Positions 26,467-35,211 of a stretch of DNA of 60,335 nt are shown here, in pieces; the stretch's first letter is position 1, and each line of letters opens with the position of its first letter. Source of the DNA: Gammaproteobacteria bacterium. GTDB taxonomy: Bacteria; Pseudomonadota; Gammaproteobacteria; Pseudomonadales; Pseudohongiellaceae. Position numbers and translations under genes: made by a program. The stretch is from NCBI GenBank assembly GCA_030828385.1, contig JAURCS010000017.1, forward strand, positions 1 to 60,335, written 5' to 3'. The notes beneath the pieces are model-generated. The model searched no databases and was not told the DNA's origin. It worked only from the letters and a program-made list of their open reading frames with translations.

Positions 26467-27369
26467 ATGAACCCGGCATTAAAACCTCATGTACAATCCT
26501 TTATCGAGCAAGAACAGCTACCTGCTGAATATTTCAACACTGTAGAAAAATGGTTTCTACCCATGGTCGATGAAATTCTTCATGAAATTTCAACGCATCA
26601 GGGAACCTATGTTATCGGTATCAGTGGTTGTCAGGGCAGTGGTAAATCGACACTGGCGTCACTGCTGGTAATGATGCTGAACAAGATGCTTGGCCTGCGC
26701 TGTATTAATCTCTCCATTGATGATTTTTACCTTACCCATGAGGAAAGACAGGCCCTCGGCAAATCCACACATCCTCTGCTGGCCACCAGAGGCGTGCCAG
26801 GCACTCATGATGTGGATCTGGCCATTAAAACGATTTCTTCCCTGCAAAATTCCGCTGAGACAGCTGTACCGCGATTTGACAAGGCGCTTGATGACCGCAT
26901 GCCAGCGGATCAGTGGCCTAAAATCAGGGGGCCAGTAGATGTTATCGTGCTGGAAGGCTGGTGTGTTTCAGTTACAGCTCAGCCGAATGAATTACTTGAG
27001 GAACCGACCAATGAGCTTGAGACACTGGAAGATGCTGATGGCACCTGGCGTCATTATGTCAATGATGCGATGTCAGGGAAATATCAGGAACTTTATGCGC
27101 TGCTGGATTATCTGGTATTTCTAAAGGCCCCGGATTTCGCAAAGGTGTTTGAATGGCGTCAAAATCAGGAGAATCGATTACAGGAAAAATATGCGAGTGA
27201 AAATTCCAGTAATGAAATTGATAACCGCATCATGTCACCGATCCAGCTTCGACGGTTCATACAGCATTATGAACGCGTTACCCGTCATGGTCTTGAAACT
27301 CTTGGTGACAAGGCCGATGTGGTTTTTCAACTTACAGATAAACAGACCATAGACCAAAGACTTAAATAA
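26467..27369 (+). CDS. D-glycerate 3-kinase-like P-loop kinase
   Basis: A 300-residue cytoplasmic kinase of the GLYK/Tda10 family. The P-loop ISGCQGSGKSTLA is at residues 51-63, followed by INLSIDDFYLTHEER and the conserved RGVPGTHDVDLA, which set the family apart from uridine kinases. The plant and cyanobacterial enzymes phosphorylate glycerate to 3-phosphoglycerate in photorespiration; bacterial members are often linked to glycolate or glycerate use. The neighbouring flavin-linked hydroxyacid dehydrogenase, 15 bases downstream, fits that pathway. No clear ribosome-binding site lies before the ATG. Confidence 0.75.
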   Translation: MNPALKPHVQSFIEQEQLPAEYFNTVEKWFLPMVDEILHEISTHQGTYVIGISGCQGSGKSTLASLLVMMLNKMLGLRCINLSIDDFYLTHEERQALGKSTHPLLATRGVPGTHDVDLAIKTISSLQNSAETAVPRFDKALDDRMPADQWPKIRGPVDVIVLEGWCVSVTAQPNELLEEPTNELETLEDADGTWRHYVNDAMSGKYQELYALLDYLVFLKAPDFAKVFEWRQNQENRLQEKYASENSSNEIDNRIMSPIQLRRFIQHYERVTRHGLETLGDKADVVFQLTDKQTIDQRLK

Positions 27370-27384
27370 ATTAGCGGGAAGAGC

Positions 27385-28764
27385 ATGCAGGTATTAATAG
27401 CAGAACTACAAAAGTTGCAGGACACCGATGTGCTGCTTGGCGACAGCATTTCCGAAAAATATCAGCATGACTGGTCTGCAGATGCTCCGGGCATTCCGGG
27501 TGCAGTAGTACGACCATCTACAACCCGCGCGCTCTCCGAAGTCCTGGCATTGTGTCATGGTCTTGATCAGTCAGTAGTTGTTCAGGGCGGCCTTACCGGA
27601 CTGACTGGTGGCGGTATTCCAAAATCCGGTGAAATTGCCATCAATCTGGAGCGCATGACCGGTATTGAAGAGCTGGATCGTGATGCGATGACAATGACCG
27701 TCAAAGCAGGGACGCCATTACAGGTTATTCAGGAAGCTGCTGATGAGGCCGGCTTTATTTTTCCCCTCGATCTGGGTGCCAGAGGGACCTGCAATATCGG
27801 CGGTAATATCTCCACCAATGCCGGTGGTAACCAGGTTTTACGTTTTGGTATGACACGGAACCTGGTAATGGGGCTGGAAGCGGTGATGGCCGACGGTACC
27901 GTAATTTCATCCATGAACAAGATGCTTAAGAACAATGCCGGGTATGATTTAAAGCATCTGTTTATTGGCACTGAGGGCACTCTGGGGATCGTTGCCAGGG
28001 CAGTTCTGAGACTGTTCCCAAAAGCTGGAAGTCGCTGTACGGCCTTACTGGCGCTGGAAAAATTTGATGATGTCGTCAGTCTTATGCATAAACTGACAGC
28101 GGAATTTAGTGGCAACTTGAGTGCATTTGAAGTGATGTGGGAAAGCTATTTTCATTTCATCACCGACAATGTGGATACTATCGACTCGCCGCTGGAGCAG
28201 CGCTATCCCCTCTATGTACTGACAGAACTGGAAGGCAGTAACGCGGAAAAAGACCAGGAGCTTTTTGAAAACACCCTGGCCGACGCCATGGAAGAGGGAC
28301 TGGTGGTTGATGCCTTAATTGCCAATTCTGAAAAAGACCGGGAAGGCTTCTGGAAAATACGTGACGGGGTGGGTGAAATATCTGCCTTTATCAGGGATTC
28401 AGCGAATTTTGATATTAGTGTACCCATTTCATCCATGTCCGCCTTTCTTGAGCAGGTAGAAAAGGAAGTGGTAGAGGCTGTGCCAAAAGCCAAGATTATG
28501 GTGTTTGGACATATTGCCGACAGCAATTTACATTTTCTTTGTCATAGCGGCAGCCACGATGACGTTAAAGCGATGTATGACATCGTTTATAAAGTGGTGG
28601 GAGATTTTAATGGCTCAGTCTCTGCAGAACATGGCATTGGGGTACAGAAAATTAAATATCTGCACCATTCAAGAAACCCGGAGGAAATTGCCCTGATGAA
28701 AACGCTCAAGCAGGCGCTGGATCCCAAGGGTATTTTAAATCATGGTCGCGTGTTGCCGGATTAA
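27385..28764 (+). CDS. FAD-binding 2-hydroxyacid dehydrogenase (GlcD/D2HGDH-like)
   Basis: A 459-residue flavoenzyme. The FAD_binding_4 domain covers about residues 35-215, with AVVRPSTTRALSEVLALC, VVVQGGLTGLTGGGIP and GGNISTNAGGNQVLRFGMTRN; the FAD_oxidase_C part ends with VSAEHGIGVQKIKYL and LKQALDPKGILNHGRVLP. These are typical of D-2-hydroxyglutarate, D-lactate and glycolate dehydrogenases that oxidise a D-2-hydroxyacid and pass electrons to a quinone or cytochrome. GGAAGAG precedes the ATG. It forms an operon with the glycerate kinase. Confidence 0.85.
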   Translation: MQVLIAELQKLQDTDVLLGDSISEKYQHDWSADAPGIPGAVVRPSTTRALSEVLALCHGLDQSVVVQGGLTGLTGGGIPKSGEIAINLERMTGIEELDRDAMTMTVKAGTPLQVIQEAADEAGFIFPLDLGARGTCNIGGNISTNAGGNQVLRFGMTRNLVMGLEAVMADGTVISSMNKMLKNNAGYDLKHLFIGTEGTLGIVARAVLRLFPKAGSRCTALLALEKFDDVVSLMHKLTAEFSGNLSAFEVMWESYFHFITDNVDTIDSPLEQRYPLYVLTELEGSNAEKDQELFENTLADAMEEGLVVDALIANSEKDREGFWKIRDGVGEISAFIRDSANFDISVPISSMSAFLEQVEKEVVEAVPKAKIMVFGHIADSNLHFLCHSGSHDDVKAMYDIVYKVVGDFNGSVSAEHGIGVQKIKYLHHSRNPEEIALMKTLKQALDPKGILNHGRVLPD

Positions 28765-28825
28765 AATATATCGTCGGGAAAGCATTAAATAATTTTTTGC
28801 GATAGCTTTTTATTTTTGGCTCTGC

Positions 28826-29242
28826 TTATTCATTCTGGTTGTCGCGACTGGAAGCCGTCAGCATACGTTTGCCGGTTGCATCAAGAATAATTGAGGTGGC
28901 ATTCACGAGATTGCTGCCATCTCTGGCAAGGGCGCCATCGACAGTAATCACATCATCGGTTTTTAACGAATTTCGTTTCCAACCTGCCCTTAGTAGTGCG
29001 TTTGGGCCACCCAGTTCCAGCGCCCATTTCTCCGTGGCGCCGGATGTTTCGTCCGCCACATCGATATAGATAAAAATATGGGGATTGGTCCATTCCACCC
29101 TGGTGACCTTGCCGTTCAATGTGACGGTTTTTGATGCGTCATACTGTGCGGGAAAAGAATGATGGCCGCTTACTGGTAAAGAATAAACAAAGAGGCCGGC
29201 GAGTAATAAAAAGAAAGGTGTTGCTCTATTGGTGTATTTCAT
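28826..29242 (-). CDS. DUF6152 family exported protein
   Basis: A 138-residue exported protein. The signal peptide ends LPVSG, so the mature protein would start His27-His28-Ser-Phe. A third conserved His (His55) is in EWTNPHIFIYIDV. The rest (KWALELGGPNALLRAGWKRNSL, DVITVDG) follows the family pattern. It is the second gene of an operon, 46 bases after the partner gene at 29289-30131. The N-terminal His pair and NPH motif could form a copper- or zinc-type site; this is inference. A mirror-image pair lies on the other strand at 30347-31663. Confidence 0.8.
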   Translation of the reverse strand: MKYTNRATPFFLLLAGLFVYSLPVSGHHSFPAQYDASKTVTLNGKVTRVEWTNPHIFIYIDVADETSGATEKWALELGGPNALLRAGWKRNSLKTDDVITVDGALARDGSNLVNATSIILDATGKRMLTASSRDNQNE

Positions 29243-29288
29243 AATCTGTCCCTCGCATTCGAAAAATTTTAAGGCGCGTATTATTGAA

Positions 29289-30131
29289 TTAATTTTGAAG
29301 ATTCATGCGTTCAACAAACTGCTCATTTTCGAGGCAGATTTCATCAATTAATTCAGCATCGACCACGATGCGTTCGGTAAGGGTTACCGTCCAGGGGGCG
29401 GTATAGGCTTCCGGATCATCTACGGTAACTTTTATTTCCATATGTCCATAGTCAAGGCGTCTGATTTCTTCGCGTACTTTGCCTTGTTCAGTCAGAACAC
29501 TGCCATTCCAGTCGATCCAGGTATCGTCACGCACACCGATAGTATCAATTACCAGAGTATCGCCTTGCCACGTTGCCGTTGAATAGCCTTGCCATGAAGG
29601 GGAAGGGTCATCCGGTAAGGGCCGGGCATCGGTAAAAACCTGGCGATATCCAGCATTCATTTCATTAAGCACGACCAGCAAATCATCGGTATGAACAAAT
29701 TTAAGCAGATGGGGCAGGCCATAGGCGCGAAGAAAGTTGTCCGGTAGGCAGCGAATATGAGGATCGTCTAATGCCAGGTTAGCGGTACGTTCGGCGACGA
29801 TGGGTACTAACCAGTCCTGATAGGGCAGGCCTCCAGGTATATCAATGCCAAGATTGGCCATCTGTCGCGATGACTGGATATTGTCCACGCTGCTGGGAGT
29901 TTCCTCGCCTTCAGGAGTGCGATCTGAAATCCAGATGCCAGATAAATCCGGTTTGCCATTGGCCATGCGAGGAACGGGTGCCGTCATATTCACAATACCA
30001 TCTGCATTTCGCGGCACATCCTTGGTTGGATAGCCTATCCATTGAGCATTGGCGTTGCTGCAGGCTAAACTAGCTCCAAGAAGAATCGAAAGTACAAAAG
30101 TAATCCCCTTGCCAGTGTCTTGAGTCCCCAT
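29289..30131 (-). CDS. Exported DUF6152-partner protein
   Basis: A 280-residue exported protein with a signal peptide (to about residue 29, ending NANAQ) and AGAGGA before the ATG. It carries the whole set of partner-domain marks: PDLSGIW (61-67), central Cys128 in RCLPDNFLR, TATWQGDTLVIDT (186-197), VDDPEAYTAPWTV (237-249) and Cys266 in EICLENE. No known catalytic motif is visible. The two cysteines may form a disulfide. It is first in an operon with a DUF6152 gene and is transcribed away from the related gene at 30347. Confidence 0.7.
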   Translation of the reverse strand: MGTQDTGKGITFVLSILLGASLACSNANAQWIGYPTKDVPRNADGIVNMTAPVPRMANGKPDLSGIWISDRTPEGEETPSSVDNIQSSRQMANLGIDIPGGLPYQDWLVPIVAERTANLALDDPHIRCLPDNFLRAYGLPHLLKFVHTDDLLVVLNEMNAGYRQVFTDARPLPDDPSPSWQGYSTATWQGDTLVIDTIGVRDDTWIDWNGSVLTEQGKVREEIRRLDYGHMEIKVTVDDPEAYTAPWTVTLTERIVVDAELIDEICLENEQFVERMNLQN

Positions 30132-30346
30132 AAATGTTCCTCTGGTGCTTTATTTTATTTATCGACCTTGATGATCTGCGCATAGCATAGAAATACTTGA
30201 TCAGATCCGTTTTACCATTAAAGATGCTTTGTTGTGAAATTGAATTTCTTTAATTGGGTGGCAAGATTGATGTAGGATGTTGATTGTTAATAAATTGAAA
30301 ATAAAAATAATAGACCTTGTATTGAGTTTTACCCCGGGGGGTTGGC

Positions 30347-31210
30347 ATGAAAAGTATTTTAACTATAACCGCGAAATCTGTTTCCAGGGTATTCCTTGGG
30401 CTTACTTTTCTCATCAATGCCGGGGTTACCCATGGTGCGGAGTTACCTGAGTTTTCAGCTCTGCCGGATTGGAGTGGTACCTGGTCGAGACGCGGTGGAA
30501 CCGTTTTTGACAGTGGCTCCTGGACCCTGAATGGTGTTCTAACCGATCCCAGTCAACCCGGTGCCGGTGTCAGTGCGCCTGGAACAAGAGCACACCCTCC
30601 CTATAATGCCGAGTGGGAAGCTGTTTATCAGGAGCATCTGGCACTGCGTGATGCAGGGCTTTTCCCGGATCCATTAACCCGCTGTATTTCGCATGGCTTT
30701 CCGCGAATTTTTAATGCGCTGGCTCCGGTTGAATTTGTTGTGCGGCCGGAACAGACCTGGATACTGGCGGAACATACTCGCGCTACCATGCGTATTTATA
30801 CTGATGGAACCGAACATCCACCGGCGGAAGCACGCTGGCATAATTTCTATGGCCATTCGGTAGGGCACTGGGAAGATGATACGCTGGTCTTCACTACAGT
30901 GGCGCTTAAAGGTTGGCGGGATAGAGACAGTGTGCTCGATCGCAGTGGCCTTGTGCTAAGTGATCAGGCTCATGCGACAACGCGCATTCGTCGTACCGAG
31001 GAAAACGGTGAAGACTTGTTACTGGTGGAAATCACTCTGGAAGATCCACTGGCCTTAACTGCGCCCTGGGTAGTTGAAAAACGTTTTTATAAAGATGCGG
31101 CAGGGACACGTATTTTTGATTATGAGTGCAATGAATATAACCGGGCTATTGTTGATGAGCAGGGTCGGAGTATGATTCTTGATGAAGATGGCAAGGTACT
31201 CAACTATTAA
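30347..31210 (+). CDS. Exported DUF6152-partner protein
   Basis: A 287-residue exported protein with a signal peptide (to about residue 31). GGGGG lies before the ATG. It shows the same order of marks as its divergent neighbour: PDWSGTW (40-46), Cys113 in RCISHGFPR, VGHWEDDTLVFTT (172-184), LEDPLALTAPWVV (231-243) and Cys261 in DYECNEYN. Sequence between the motifs is clearly diverged from the 29289 gene, so the pair is not a recent duplication. It forms an operon with the DUF6152 gene 78 bases downstream. Function unknown. Confidence 0.7.
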   Translation: MKSILTITAKSVSRVFLGLTFLINAGVTHGAELPEFSALPDWSGTWSRRGGTVFDSGSWTLNGVLTDPSQPGAGVSAPGTRAHPPYNAEWEAVYQEHLALRDAGLFPDPLTRCISHGFPRIFNALAPVEFVVRPEQTWILAEHTRATMRIYTDGTEHPPAEARWHNFYGHSVGHWEDDTLVFTTVALKGWRDRDSVLDRSGLVLSDQAHATTRIRRTEENGEDLLLVEITLEDPLALTAPWVVEKRFYKDAAGTRIFDYECNEYNRAIVDEQGRSMILDEDGKVLNY

Positions 31211-31288
31211 TTTGTGCGTAACCGGCAAATAATTTGCGATAATAATTCTACATAGAAAATCGAGAAAACAGGGGGCAGGGGAGTGTTA

Positions 31289-31663
31289 ATGAAGAGCGGG
31301 TTTAAGGGTATTATCACTGCAATTTTACTATTGGGATGCCAGTTAGCTGCTGCTCATCATTCAACAGTTGGCCAGATAGAAGAAGCATCCATTGAGATCA
31401 GTGGCGTGGTTAAGGAGTTTCAGTTCAAGAATCCTCATTCCTGGATCCAGGTAATGGTGAAGGATGATAGTGGAGAGGAAGTTGAATGGAGCGTGGAATG
31501 GCTGATACCGAATATTCTGATGCGCCAGGGCTATAATCCGGCCACCTTCAGACCCGGTGATGAAGTGCGTGTTCGTCTGCGCCAGCATGTGAGCGGATCT
31601 CCAATGGGGGAATTTGATGGTGCCATCAAGGCTGATGGTTCTATTGTTGGGCGTTGGGACTAA
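31289..31663 (+). CDS. DUF6152 family exported protein
   Basis: A 124-residue exported protein. ATG at 31289 has GGGGAG eight bases upstream (a GTG at 31283 is less likely). The signal peptide ends LAAA and the mature protein would start His23-His24-Ser-Thr; the third His is His50 in QFKNPHSWIQVMV. The segment VEWSVEWLIPNILMRQGY and GDEVRVRLR follow the family. It is the shortest copy in the window and so close to the minimal domain. Second gene of the operon with 30347-31210. Confidence 0.8.
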   Translation: MKSGFKGIITAILLLGCQLAAAHHSTVGQIEEASIEISGVVKEFQFKNPHSWIQVMVKDDSGEEVEWSVEWLIPNILMRQGYNPATFRPGDEVRVRLRQHVSGSPMGEFDGAIKADGSIVGRWD

Positions 31664-31741
31664 ACTTTACGCACCACAATGCTCCGAATCAGCAATGGTA
31701 TTCTAGAACCAAACGAAACGCTGCTGTGATACAAGGCTGAT

Positions 31742-32233
31742 TTATTGCCAGGGCAATGGTATCTGGTTCAGGGCATCCATGTTGGCTTCAAGCGCCGTAT
31801 CACCGGGCTCGATTTTGTTCCTGGAAAGAATAAACGTGATCACTTCCGCATATTGCTGCATGCTCATTGACATAACATTGTCAGGGGGCATTTTCTCATA
31901 GGTATTTTGTACCAGTTCACCAAGGCTTTTGCCTTTCCAGTTGTTGGAAAAAAAACTTCCTCGCAGTGGTGTCCCGAATTGGCCGTTACTTAAGCGATTG
32001 CCGTGACAGATCTGGCATGTCTCCTTGTAAATGGCTTCACCATTGGCGACCTGTTCAGCGGTAAATTGAATCGTTTCCTGAGCATGGACCGGTGCTGATG
32101 TGATGCTGGTGAGTGTCAGCAATAATAGAGATAGCAGGAATGGCAGGGACTTTGAAATAGTGCCCGACAAACCATCATGAAGAAAATTAGCAGTTACTCT
32201 GACCGGTACTTTTTTAATGATTACTGAATGCAT
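31742..32233 (-). CDS. Exported c-type cytochrome
   Basis: A 163-residue protein: signal segment about residues 28-50 (ending VHAQ), haem-binding CQICH at 73-77, and a Met-rich MPPDNVMSMSM near 113 that supplies the axial Met, the class I cytochrome c layout. It should carry electrons in the periplasm for dehydrogenases such as the PQQ- or flavin-linked ones in this window. The N-terminal 25 residues before the hydrophobic part are long for a signal peptide; the true start could be internal. The next gene on this strand upstream is PepSY, 115 bases away. Confidence 0.8.
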   Translation of the reverse strand: MHSVIIKKVPVRVTANFLHDGLSGTISKSLPFLLSLLLLTLTSITSAPVHAQETIQFTAEQVANGEAIYKETCQICHGNRLSNGQFGTPLRGSFFSNNWKGKSLGELVQNTYEKMPPDNVMSMSMQQYAEVITFILSRNKIEPGDTALEANMDALNQIPLPWQ

Positions 32234-32348
32234 TGCGGTAATTGCCTGATTTATTCACTGTGACAGTTTTTCGTAAAACAGCAATGTTAATCAAGCGCAG
32301 GCGAAAAGACCACCAATGTAGTTTAGCAAGCAGGATAATTACAGGGTC

Positions 32349-33518
32349 TTACATGCCGAATTCTTTTCTGAGCAGGGGAGTGATCAGTCTTCTCCAGGCC
32401 AGAGCCAATCCGGTCCACACCATGAATACACTGGCCAGTGAAACCAGCCCGGCAATTGTCTGTCCCCAAATACCCAGTACTTCGCCCGTATGGAGGAAGC
32501 GCACGATGGAGCGAGTCTGGCGCCCCGGTGACTGGCTGCTGAATGGTTGCCATTGCACTACCTCACCGCTAACTCTGTTGATGATCATATTGTGTCGTCG
32601 CTGAGGTTGCCCTCCATTGCCCTGATCAATGGCGACAGCAACGGTAGTGCTGTTCTCTTCTGGCAACGACAGGCTTATCTGGCGCCAGTTCTCGCCCGCT
32701 GACTCCAGGTAAGCGACGCTACTATGAAATACCTCATCAAGGCTCAGGTAGATAACTTCACTGGCAGGAAGACTGCCAATGGATTCTGTAAGCGCATTGC
32801 TGGTTGGAGTAGCAGGTGCACCGCGGCGGGGGACTTCTTCACCATATATTCGATAGACCAGGCTATTGGCCCAAGGGTAATAAAACACACTGGCCGTGGC
32901 CACCACAATAGCCAGCGGAATGGCTGACCAGATTCCCATGACGTGATGCCAGTTGAAATCCCTGGCTCGGGTATTTCCGGCCGTATTGCGAAACAGCAGG
33001 CGAATTCTGATGGCACTCCAACTCCAGATTTTTGGCAACCACAGATAAGTTCCGCTTAGCACCAGAAAGAGAAAGGCCAGATTGCTGGCGCCGGTAATAG
33101 CGCGGGCAGTGTCGCGACTTTCACCGCTCAGATTAAACCAGCGATGAATGCCGGTAATGGTACTGAAAAATGCTTCCAGGGTTTCATTAGCCACTGGCAT
33201 TTCTTTACCGGTTACCGGGTTCAGGCTGAATCCACCCCGTCTGCCAGCGCTGAAAGTGATTGGCGCACCAGGATTATTTAGCACGACGATCGCGGTCGGG
33301 GAGATTTCGTTATGCTCGGTTCTGGCAATGAAGTGAAGCTGTTCCAGTGACTTTTTTTGAGTGATCTGATCAGCGGGCAGGTAATGACTTTTTTCTGTCC
33401 AGGCAAGAATCTGGCGCTCATAGGTCAGAAGTACGCCGGTTACAGACATCATCAGGATAACCAGTCCTGCCGAGACTCCGCTGAAGAGATGCGACCAGAA
33501 AATTATTTTTCTAAACAT
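32349..33518 (-). CDS. PepSY-associated membrane protein (iron reductase-like)
   Basis: A 389-residue membrane protein with four main transmembrane segments: one at the N-terminus (IIFWSHLFSGVSAGLVILMM, with a conserved His), two in the middle (around the NWHHVMGIWSAIPL region) and one near the C-terminus, with periplasmic PepSY-type domains between. Family members (PiuB/FoxB type) reduce iron in imported ferric siderophores. ATG at 33518 is chosen; a TTG lies at 33548. A Fur-box-like palindrome sits 48 bases upstream, which supports an iron role. Confidence 0.8.
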   Translation of the reverse strand: MFRKIIFWSHLFSGVSAGLVILMMSVTGVLLTYERQILAWTEKSHYLPADQITQKKSLEQLHFIARTEHNEISPTAIVVLNNPGAPITFSAGRRGGFSLNPVTGKEMPVANETLEAFFSTITGIHRWFNLSGESRDTARAITGASNLAFLFLVLSGTYLWLPKIWSWSAIRIRLLFRNTAGNTRARDFNWHHVMGIWSAIPLAIVVATASVFYYPWANSLVYRIYGEEVPRRGAPATPTSNALTESIGSLPASEVIYLSLDEVFHSSVAYLESAGENWRQISLSLPEENSTTVAVAIDQGNGGQPQRRHNMIINRVSGEVVQWQPFSSQSPGRQTRSIVRFLHTGEVLGIWGQTIAGLVSLASVFMVWTGLALAWRRLITPLLRKEFGM

Positions 33519-33565
33519 GATTGATGAAGGCTGTGGAAAACAATGCAAAAAAGAATAATATTCTA

Positions 33566-33578
33566 AATGATACTCATT
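33566..33578 (-). promoter_or_regulatory. Candidate Fur-type operator
   Basis: AATGA-TAC-TCATT is a perfect 5-3-5 inverted repeat in AT-rich DNA upstream of the PepSY gene, close to the core of the Fur-box consensus (AATGATAATCATT). The regulated gene is a putative iron reductase, which fits. Not tested against background. Confidence 0.5.
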
Positions 33579-33620
33579 AACAAATAGAAAATAACATATT
33601 GAAATATATGAATATATTAA

Positions 33621-35015
33621 TCAGGAGGGAGCGTTGGAAGCTTGTGCTTCCAAAGACAGGGTATAGCGATGTATCCACCAGGTGATGACCAGCGCTGAGA
33701 GTAAATTACCCAGTGCCGCCCCTATGAACATGCCGCTGATGCCAGCCATCTTTTCACCCAGCAGTGCCAGGGGCACATAGAAGATAAAAAAGCGTAACAA
33801 GCTGGTGAGCAGCGCGTTGCGTGGGGCATGCAAGGCATTAAAGCTTGAGGCACTGAGTATCACCATGCCCTGAAAAGCATAACTGGCCGGCAAAATGCGC
33901 AGCACGGTAACAATAATATCGATAACGCCCTGTTCCTGGGAAAAAATGCGGGCAATCCAGGGTGCAGTCAGTGCGACTAAAACATAGAGGCCTAATTGCA
34001 GGCCCAGAACAAACTGCAATGAAAGTTTTAGGCCCTGTCTGACCCTTGTAAAAGCATTAGCGCCAAAGTTTTGACTGATGAATGGCGGCAGGCTCATTGA
34101 CATACCCAGCACTACAATCATGATCAGGGCTTCCATACGCATAATGACACCAAAACCAGCTACTGCCTGGGCGCCATAGCTGGCCAGGGTTGCAGTCAGG
34201 ACGGCCGTGGCCAGTGGTGTAATCATATTGGCCAGGGCAGCCGGCAGGGCAATATTCAGCAGGCGTTTCCAGTCCTTGATGATTTTCGCAACACCGGGCC
34301 AGATAAATTTAAAAATCTGCTCCCTGACGGCAAGGAAATACCAGATAAACACGTTGGAAAAGATCCAGGTGATAACTGTCGCAATGGCAGCACCCTGAAT
34401 ACCGAAAGCGGGTAATGGCCCGGGACCAAAGATAAGAATAGGATCCAGGATTGCATTCAAAGCCGCGCCAAGCATCATCAGGCGTCCCTGCAGGCTGGAG
34501 TTACCACTGGCGCGCATCACCGCTGTTCCGGCAAATTGAATGAGCAAAAAGGGAATGCCCAGATACCACACAGACATAAACTGCCTGATCAGGACCAGGG
34601 TTTCCTCACTGGCACCCAGCAGCGAGAAAACAGACTCTTCGCTCAAAAGGGCAGGAATGATCAGCAATAATCCGATTATCAAACCGAAAGTAACTGCCGC
34701 AAAAGTCATCTCCGTGGCATTCTCATGATTGTTTGCCCCAATTGCCCGGGCAACCATCGCGGACGTGCCTATTCCCAATCCGACGCCCAGATACATAATC
34801 ATAATGGTTGGAGGAAAGGTAAAGCCCAATGCGGCAAGTTCCCGTGTCCCCAGCAAACTGACAAACCAGGTATCCGCGAGATAATAAAGAATGGTTGCAA
34901 TGGCCCCGATAACAGTAGGGACTGAGGTTTTATAAAGTGTACGTCCCACAGGATCATGCAGCAGGTCAGGTTTTTTTGACGGGATTGTTTGGCCTGATGT
35001 AGCTCGGCTGGACAA
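33621..35015 (-). CDS. MATE family efflux transporter
   Basis: A 464-residue protein with about twelve transmembrane segments. It begins with HDPVGRTLYKTSVPTVIGAIATILYYLADTWFVSLLG, the conserved MATE opening, and has two matched halves. MATE proteins export drugs or metabolites with Na+ or H+. No ATG exists before the first helix; I use the TTG at 35015 (AGGCG just upstream), and the frame is open to a TTG at 35078. The unusual start deserves caution. Confidence 0.8.
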   Translation of the reverse strand: MSSRATSGQTIPSKKPDLLHDPVGRTLYKTSVPTVIGAIATILYYLADTWFVSLLGTRELAALGFTFPPTIMIMYLGVGLGIGTSAMVARAIGANNHENATEMTFAAVTFGLIIGLLLIIPALLSEESVFSLLGASEETLVLIRQFMSVWYLGIPFLLIQFAGTAVMRASGNSSLQGRLMMLGAALNAILDPILIFGPGPLPAFGIQGAAIATVITWIFSNVFIWYFLAVREQIFKFIWPGVAKIIKDWKRLLNIALPAALANMITPLATAVLTATLASYGAQAVAGFGVIMRMEALIMIVVLGMSMSLPPFISQNFGANAFTRVRQGLKLSLQFVLGLQLGLYVLVALTAPWIARIFSQEQGVIDIIVTVLRILPASYAFQGMVILSASSFNALHAPRNALLTSLLRFFIFYVPLALLGEKMAGISGMFIGAALGNLLSALVITWWIHRYTLSLEAQASNAPS

Positions 35016-35211
35016 AGAAGGCGCCTGTATGATGAAAGAAAGTTTGCAAAATTCTAGCAGAGTATTATTTCTGCACAATAGCAGAAATCAGGCATGAGTG
35101 AGGATTAATTACTTCTGCTTATCAAGTCCTGCAAGCCATTACCGGTTGTACGGCCAATCCTGATAATCAAGTTGGCCTTAATGTTGGAAAAACCATAAAA
35201 GCCAGTAATCG

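Noticed and set aside
31742-33518. PepSY gene and cytochrome c as one iron-reduction operon
   Set aside because: They are co-directional but separated by 115 bases; no shared regulation signal is visible and the cytochrome could serve any dehydrogenase.
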